This document shows, piece after piece, positions 14,612-18,853 of a stretch of 18,853 nucleotides of DNA. Under the pieces are notes generated by a model that was given only the letters and a program-made list of their open reading frames with translations, was not told where the DNA came from and made no database searches. This DNA is from CAYSIX01 sp964431205. GTDB taxonomy: Bacteria > Planctomycetota > Phycisphaerae > Phycisphaerales > Phycisphaeraceae. Position numbers and translations under genes: made by a program. Within the stretch, counting starts at the first letter, position 1. Each line of letters opens with the position of its first letter. The stretch covers positions 1 through 18,853 of the forward strand of contig CAYSIX010000058.1 of assembly GCA_964431205.1 (NCBI GenBank). Direction: 5' to 3'.

Positions 14612-17600
14612 ATGATGCGATACCAAGCGATTGGCATGATCGCCGCGGCCCTTTCGAGCGCGGCCCCCGCCTTCGCCGACCTGTACTGGGTCGGTGGCAA
14701 CGGGGATTGGAACGAACCCAACTCGTGGACGTCTGAACCCGGCGAGCCGGCCGGCGACGGCCCGCCCGGCCCGAGCGACACCACCCGCCTCAAGGACGTC
14801 GAGAACCCGTTTACCGTCGGCTTCCTGGAAGACGGCACGGCGCACCGTGTCGAGCTCGAGAGCGTGGACGCGACCTTCGACCTCGACGGCCACACGCTCG
14901 ACCTGGCCCGGCGGCTCACCGGCTCGCCGCCGAACACCGTGCTGGTCGACAGCGCCTTCACCGCCGACGCCGGCACCGATCAGACCACCCAGGTCACGCT
15001 CACGGGCGGCGACGGCGCCTCCGGCTTCTTGGGTGCCCAGGCGCTGGGCAACGGCGTCGTCACGGTGACGATCACGCCCGACGCCACGTGGGCGGTTAAC
15101 GAGGCGACCCCGATCGTCAACGTCTTCGGCGACCACGTCGAGCTCGTCGTCCGCGGCCGGCTCGATCTCGAACAGTTCGTGACCGAACCGATCGTCCGCA
15201 TCAACGACCACGCGACGCTCACGGTGGACGGCGGCGTGCTCGGCAACCAGGGCGGGCTGCGCATCGGGAACCTGAGCCCCGGGGGGCAGTTCACCGTCTC
15301 GAACGACGGGGTGGCAACGTCCAACGACGCATTCGTCGTGGGCGATACCGGCGCCGGCCGCGTGGACCTGCTCACCGGCGGCGACCTGACCACGCAGGGC
15401 CCCGCCACCCTCGGCCGCGCCGCGGGCGTGCGCGGCGACGCGCGCGTCGCCGACCCCGCGTCCAACTGGTTCTTCGAGGACGAGCTGATCGTCGGCGACG
15501 AGGGGCTCGGCTTCCTTTCCGTCGTCTCCCAGGGCAACATCGAGTCGTTCAACTCGGCCGACACGTTCCTGGCCCGCACCGCCGGCAGCCAGGGCGAGCT
15601 GGAGGTCAGCACCGGCGGCACGTTCCGCAGCGGCGGCTCGCTCTACGTCGGCGGGGACGCGGCCGGCGCCGGCGGCACGGGGACGCTCAGGGTTCGACGC
15701 GGCGGCCAAAACGACCCGCCCGGCCGCCTCGAGATCGACGGCACGCTCAAGATCTGGAACGACGGCCTGCTCTCCGTCGACGGCGGCATCGTTGACGCCG
15801 GTTCCCTCGAGATGCCCATCAGCAGCGGTGAGCTCGTGCTCGAGGGCGGCGGCGTCATCAACGCCAACGGCGTGACGCTCGCGGCCACCGCCGGCGCCGT
15901 CGAGCTGAACCACGGCGAGATCAACGTCTCCGGCGGAACGTTCAACTCGGCACAGTTCTTCCGATTCGGCGACGCGGCCACGCCTGTCACGATCCGCCTG
16001 CTCGATGGCGCCCGCGCCGACGTGAGCCTCTGGGTCATCGGCAACGAGGCGGATGGCGTGGGCGTCACGGAGGTGGCGCGGTCCGGCGCCGCCGGCGGGC
16101 TGTTCGCCAGCTTCGACATCTCGGTCGGAGGCACGAGCGTCGCCGCCGACGGCACGCTCAACGTCACCGACGGCGGCAAGGCGCGGGCGGACGACGAGAT
16201 CGTGATCGGGCGCAGCTCGGGCGCCGTTGGATCCGTGCTGGTTCAGGGCGTCGGCGCGGACGGGCGCCGGTCGCTGCTGCAAAGCATCGACACGCTGATC
16301 CCCGGCAACGGTGAGATCCTCGTCGGTCGCGAGGGCACCGCCACGCTCACGATCCGCGACGGCGGACTCGCCCAGTCGCTCAACCGTGTCAGCATCGCCT
16401 CGATGCCCGGCGGCAAGGGGACGGTGTCGGTCGGCGGCGCGGCGATGGGCAGCCCCGCCACGCTCAGCGCGACGAGTCACCTGGCCGTCGGCGGCTCGGC
16501 CAAGGACGGCACACCCGGCGGCGACGGCCTGCTCGAAGTGCTCGCCGACGGGCTCGTCACCGTCGGCCTGTCCGCCACCGTCCATGACGACGACGCCGTC
16601 AAGGTCCAGGCCCACGGCGCCTTCGAGAGCCACAGCCTCACGATCGACGGCGGAACCTTCACCGTCCTCGGCTCGACCGCCACCGCGCTCGGCACGGCGG
16701 ACGTCAACGGCACGACCGCCGTCAGCGGCGCCGGCGCCAAGCTGCAACTGCTCGGCGGCGCGTTCCGCACCGGGCAGCTCGACCTCGGCGGCACACCCAG
16801 CCGTCTCGACTGGCAGGCCGGCACGCTCGGCCTGACCGATTCGGGTCTGAGTATCGATCAGGGAGCCCCCCTCGGCGCCGACCTCACGCTCAACGCCGAC
16901 CAGATGCTCGAGGTCGCCGGCTCCGTCTTCATCGGCAGCCGCGGCACGCTCACACTCGACAGCGGCGTGCTCGACGGCGGCGACGAGGTCCTCATCGAAG
17001 ACGGCGCCACCGTCATGGGCGCCGGCACCGTCCGCTCACCCGTCTTCGTCGAAAACAACGGCAAACTCCGCCCCGGGCTCAGCCCCGGCGAGCTGCTCAT
17101 CGAAGGCCCCTTCGCCCAGACCGGCTCGGGCTCGCTGTTCATCGAGGTCGGCGGGCTCGTCCCCGCGACCGGGCACGACCTGCTGACCGTCACCGGCGCG
17201 GCCGATCTTGGCGGCACGCTCGAGATCAGCCTGATCAACGGGTTCCTCCCACAGATCGGCGACGAGGTGACATTCCTCACCGCTTCCGGCGGCGTCCTCG
17301 ACGAGTTCGACGCCTTGCTCGTGCCGAACGTCAGCGGCCTGATCCTCGAAGTGATGTACCGCTCCCAGAGCGTCGTCCTCCGGGTCTCGAGCTCGGCGCC
17401 CGTCCCCGGTGACGCCGATGGCGATGGCGACGTGGACGCCTTCGACCTCGGCATCTGGCAGACGCAGTTCGGCATGACGGGTGAAGACGTCAGCGCCGAC
17501 TTCGACGACGACGGCGACGTCGATGCCTTCGACCTGGGCCTGTGGCAAACGAACTTCGGCACGGGCGTCGACGCCACCGTGCCCGAGCCGGCGACGGTGG

Positions 17601-17695
17601 CGATCCTGCTGGCGGCCGCGGCGGCGGGTGGCCGAGCCCGTCGCGCCAGGGAGCGGGCCCCGGTCGGCAACGGCGGTTCGAGCCTCGGCAAATGA
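14612..17695 (+). CDS. Exported beta-solenoid protein with dockerin-like module and PEP-CTERM tail (array gene 6)
   Basis: A 1027-residue protein, the largest in the window. The signal peptide ends near AFA|DL. The mature protein opens directly with the solenoid cap YWVGGNGDWNEPNSW (W26, W33, W39). Residues 45-830 are regular beta-solenoid repeats of the kind VGDTGAGRVDLLTGG, VGDEGLGFLSVVSQG and VGREGTATLTIRDGG, the strand-turn pattern of autotransporter-associated passengers. The end module at about 835-930 reads SLFIEVGG, LGGTLEISLINGFLP and VTFLTASGG, and is closest to that of gene 4. Calcium loops are DADGDGDVDAFD (934-945) and DFDDDGDVDAFD. The DNA of this module is much less like copies 1-3. 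VPEPATVAILLAAAAAGG is followed by a 20-residue basic to neutral tail. AGAGG 7 nt before the first of two adjacent ATG codons supports the start. No catalytic motif is visible. Confidence 0.8.
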   Translation: MMRYQAIGMIAAALSSAAPAFADLYWVGGNGDWNEPNSWTSEPGEPAGDGPPGPSDTTRLKDVENPFTVGFLEDGTAHRVELESVDATFDLDGHTLDLARRLTGSPPNTVLVDSAFTADAGTDQTTQVTLTGGDGASGFLGAQALGNGVVTVTITPDATWAVNEATPIVNVFGDHVELVVRGRLDLEQFVTEPIVRINDHATLTVDGGVLGNQGGLRIGNLSPGGQFTVSNDGVATSNDAFVVGDTGAGRVDLLTGGDLTTQGPATLGRAAGVRGDARVADPASNWFFEDELIVGDEGLGFLSVVSQGNIESFNSADTFLARTAGSQGELEVSTGGTFRSGGSLYVGGDAAGAGGTGTLRVRRGGQNDPPGRLEIDGTLKIWNDGLLSVDGGIVDAGSLEMPISSGELVLEGGGVINANGVTLAATAGAVELNHGEINVSGGTFNSAQFFRFGDAATPVTIRLLDGARADVSLWVIGNEADGVGVTEVARSGAAGGLFASFDISVGGTSVAADGTLNVTDGGKARADDEIVIGRSSGAVGSVLVQGVGADGRRSLLQSIDTLIPGNGEILVGREGTATLTIRDGGLAQSLNRVSIASMPGGKGTVSVGGAAMGSPATLSATSHLAVGGSAKDGTPGGDGLLEVLADGLVTVGLSATVHDDDAVKVQAHGAFESHSLTIDGGTFTVLGSTATALGTADVNGTTAVSGAGAKLQLLGGAFRTGQLDLGGTPSRLDWQAGTLGLTDSGLSIDQGAPLGADLTLNADQMLEVAGSVFIGSRGTLTLDSGVLDGGDEVLIEDGATVMGAGTVRSPVFVENNGKLRPGLSPGELLIEGPFAQTGSGSLFIEVGGLVPATGHDLLTVTGAADLGGTLEISLINGFLPQIGDEVTFLTASGGVLDEFDALLVPNVSGLILEVMYRSQSVVLRVSSSAPVPGDADGDGDVDAFDLGIWQTQFGMTGEDVSADFDDDGDVDAFDLGLWQTNFGTGVDATVPEPATVAILLAAAAAGGRARRARERAPVGNGGSSLGK

Positions 17696-17709
17696 TCGCA
17701 CAAACTGCT

Positions 17710-17737
17710 TTGCGCCGCGTGCGCTCCGGGTTACAAT
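17710..17737 (+). promoter_or_regulatory. Possible promoter of array gene 7
   Basis: TTGCGC (17710-17715) and TACAAT (17732-17737) are 16 bp apart. The -10 matches consensus at five of six positions. The start codon at 17836 lies about 92 nt beyond the expected transcription start. Two TCCGCGG copies flank a 10-bp loop in this leader (about 17746-17770), which could form a stem. Confidence 0.4.
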
Positions 17738-17835
17738 GAAGACCGGTTCCGCGGTCCGAGCGATCCGCGGCGTGGGTGACCTGCTCGCGACCCGTCACGT
17801 TCCAGCTGGCGACGTCTGCCAGAGAGGAGAAGGAG

Positions 17836-18853
17836 ATGCGAATCGCAATCTTGTCGTGGCTGATTTTTCTGTGGGCGTCCCACGCGGCGGGTCAGACCAC
17901 CACCGTCAACTGCCGGGAGCTGAACGACCAGCCGGTCGCGGACCTGCGTGCGATCCTGCACGCCACGGCGAACGTCGACGTGATCGACCCGGCGATGCCG
18001 TTCGGCGACCCCCTCCTGCAGGCCCAGGTTTGCGAGACGCTGACCGGCTCGCAACCCCAAGGCGAGTTCAACATCGGCCTGAGCCTAGACCTACCCATCT
18101 CCACGGTGAACCTTCATTTCGAGGAGACCGTTCCCGACGAACCGGGGTTCGATTTTGTCGGCCGGGGCTACGAGTCCGGGGTGAATCTCACCCTGCGAGG
18201 CGGCATTGAGAACGACAAGCGGTTCTGGGAGAGCGAGTTCAAGCTCGGCGTCAACGGTCCACCGGCCGGCAACTACACGACCGAGTCCCGGATCGGCGCG
18301 CCGATCCGCGTGACGAACCCCACAGCCGCGCCCATCGAGCCGCGGTTTAACGTCTAGACCCGGTGGCAGTCCGCGGGCGTCTTCCCGCCCGCCGGCAACG
18401 TCAACCACAGCGCCTCGACGGACATCTTTCCGCTGGGCGACGGGGGCGGGTTCATCGGACCCGATCAGTTCTGGACGCAGAACGACAGCGCGAACTTCAG
18501 CTCGTCGTTCGGCAACCTGGTCGACCCGGTAGCGACCCAGCCGACGCCGGGCCAGTGGGAGTTGAGTGAAGACGGCAATGTATGGACCTACACGGGCGAG
18601 GCCCTGGCGCCGGGTGAGTCCCGGGTGATGGTCTGGGACAGCCGCGTCAGCGTCGGCGTCAGCAATCATGCCGACCCCGGGGTGACCGACGCGCCGGGGT
18701 CCAACGACGCGTTCAACACCGTCACCATGCGGCTGATCCCGTTGACCGAGGGGCTCGAACTCCAGGTCGCGCCCGGCAGCACGCCCGGCGACTTCGACCT
18801 CGACGGCGACGTCGACGCGTTCGACCTGGGCATCTGGCAGACCGGCTTCGGCA
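17836..18853 (+). pseudogene. Exported dockerin-like protein interrupted by an in-frame TAG (array gene 7, right end outside window)
   Basis: ATG at 17836 is preceded by AGGAG (17825-17829) at 6 nt, and the signal peptide MRIAILSWLIFLWASHAAG|QT is clear. The frame is open for 173 codons, meets TAG at 18355-18357, and then stays open in the same frame to the window edge (more than 160 further codons). The second part contains TRWQSAGVFPP, FPLGDGGGFIGPDQFW, PGQWELSEDGNVWTYTGEALAPGES and, from codon 319, the first calcium loop DFDLDGDVDAFD and WQTGFG. Both halves therefore belong to one original protein. A single C-to-T change from CAG would create this stop. The truncated product would lack the dockerin-like module and presumably the sorting tail. 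I do not recognise the passenger domain. A sequencing error or stop read-through is possible. Confidence 0.75.

Noticed and set aside
14588..16747. Minus-strand 719-codon open frame opposite array gene 6
   Set aside because: Same composition artefact; no domain recognised, and it is fully covered by a convincing plus-strand solenoid gene.
18355..18357. Recoded amber codon such as pyrrolysine
   Set aside because: No supporting insertion machinery or structural element is visible, and a single C-to-T change explains the stop more simply.
3231..18853. Cellulosome gene cluster
   Set aside because: Dockerin-like loops are present, but no cohesin scaffold, carbohydrate-binding module or cellulase catalytic domain is seen in the array, and the modules sit next to PEP-CTERM tails.

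Overview
The window is GC-rich DNA that most likely comes from a planctomycete, probably of the Phycisphaerae type. The reason is a run of secreted proteins that each combine a Sec signal peptide, a passenger domain, a doubled dockerin-like calcium-loop module and a C-terminal PEP-CTERM sorting tail. No rRNA, tRNA or taxonomic marker gene is present, so this assignment is inference from domain content and base composition.

Left region (1-3026), ordinary metabolism and small accessory genes: the 5' end of a minus-strand DUF5060-containing protein of the apiosidase-like glycoside hydrolase type; a minus-strand pair made of a small protein and an overlapping GGS/DxD nucleotidyltransferase; a plus-strand PfkB-family 2-keto-3-deoxygluconate kinase-like enzyme; a short three-unit 18-bp tandem repeat; and a minus-strand DinB-family protein.

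Right region (3121-18853), the unusual part: seven consecutive plus-strand genes for exported proteins. Their N-terminal passengers differ: four beta-solenoid proteins (one with an extra N-terminal beta domain, one with a degenerate metzincin protease-like domain), one PA14-like protein, and two that I do not recognise. All seven share nearly the same C-terminal module, two 12-residue calcium loops of the form DxDxDGDVDAFD followed by WQT-x-FG. In the six genes whose ends lie in the window this is followed by VPEP and a short hydrophobic, arginine-capped tail. The first three modules share 146 bp with no mismatch although the rest of the genes are unrelated, which points to gene conversion or cassette shuffling. 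The seventh gene has an in-frame amber stop upstream of its dockerin module.

The likely transcription layout is a strong canonical promoter before the first array gene (3121-3149), a weaker one before the second (6205-6232), and one before the seventh (17710-17737). Genes four to six are spaced by only 19 and 36 bp. The proteins are probably exported by Sec, bind calcium through the dockerin loops, and are handled by an exosortase encoded elsewhere. No cohesin or exosortase gene is visible here, so the partner of the shared module is unknown. This shared-tail, variable-passenger array is the best candidate in the window for an undescribed surface-display system.
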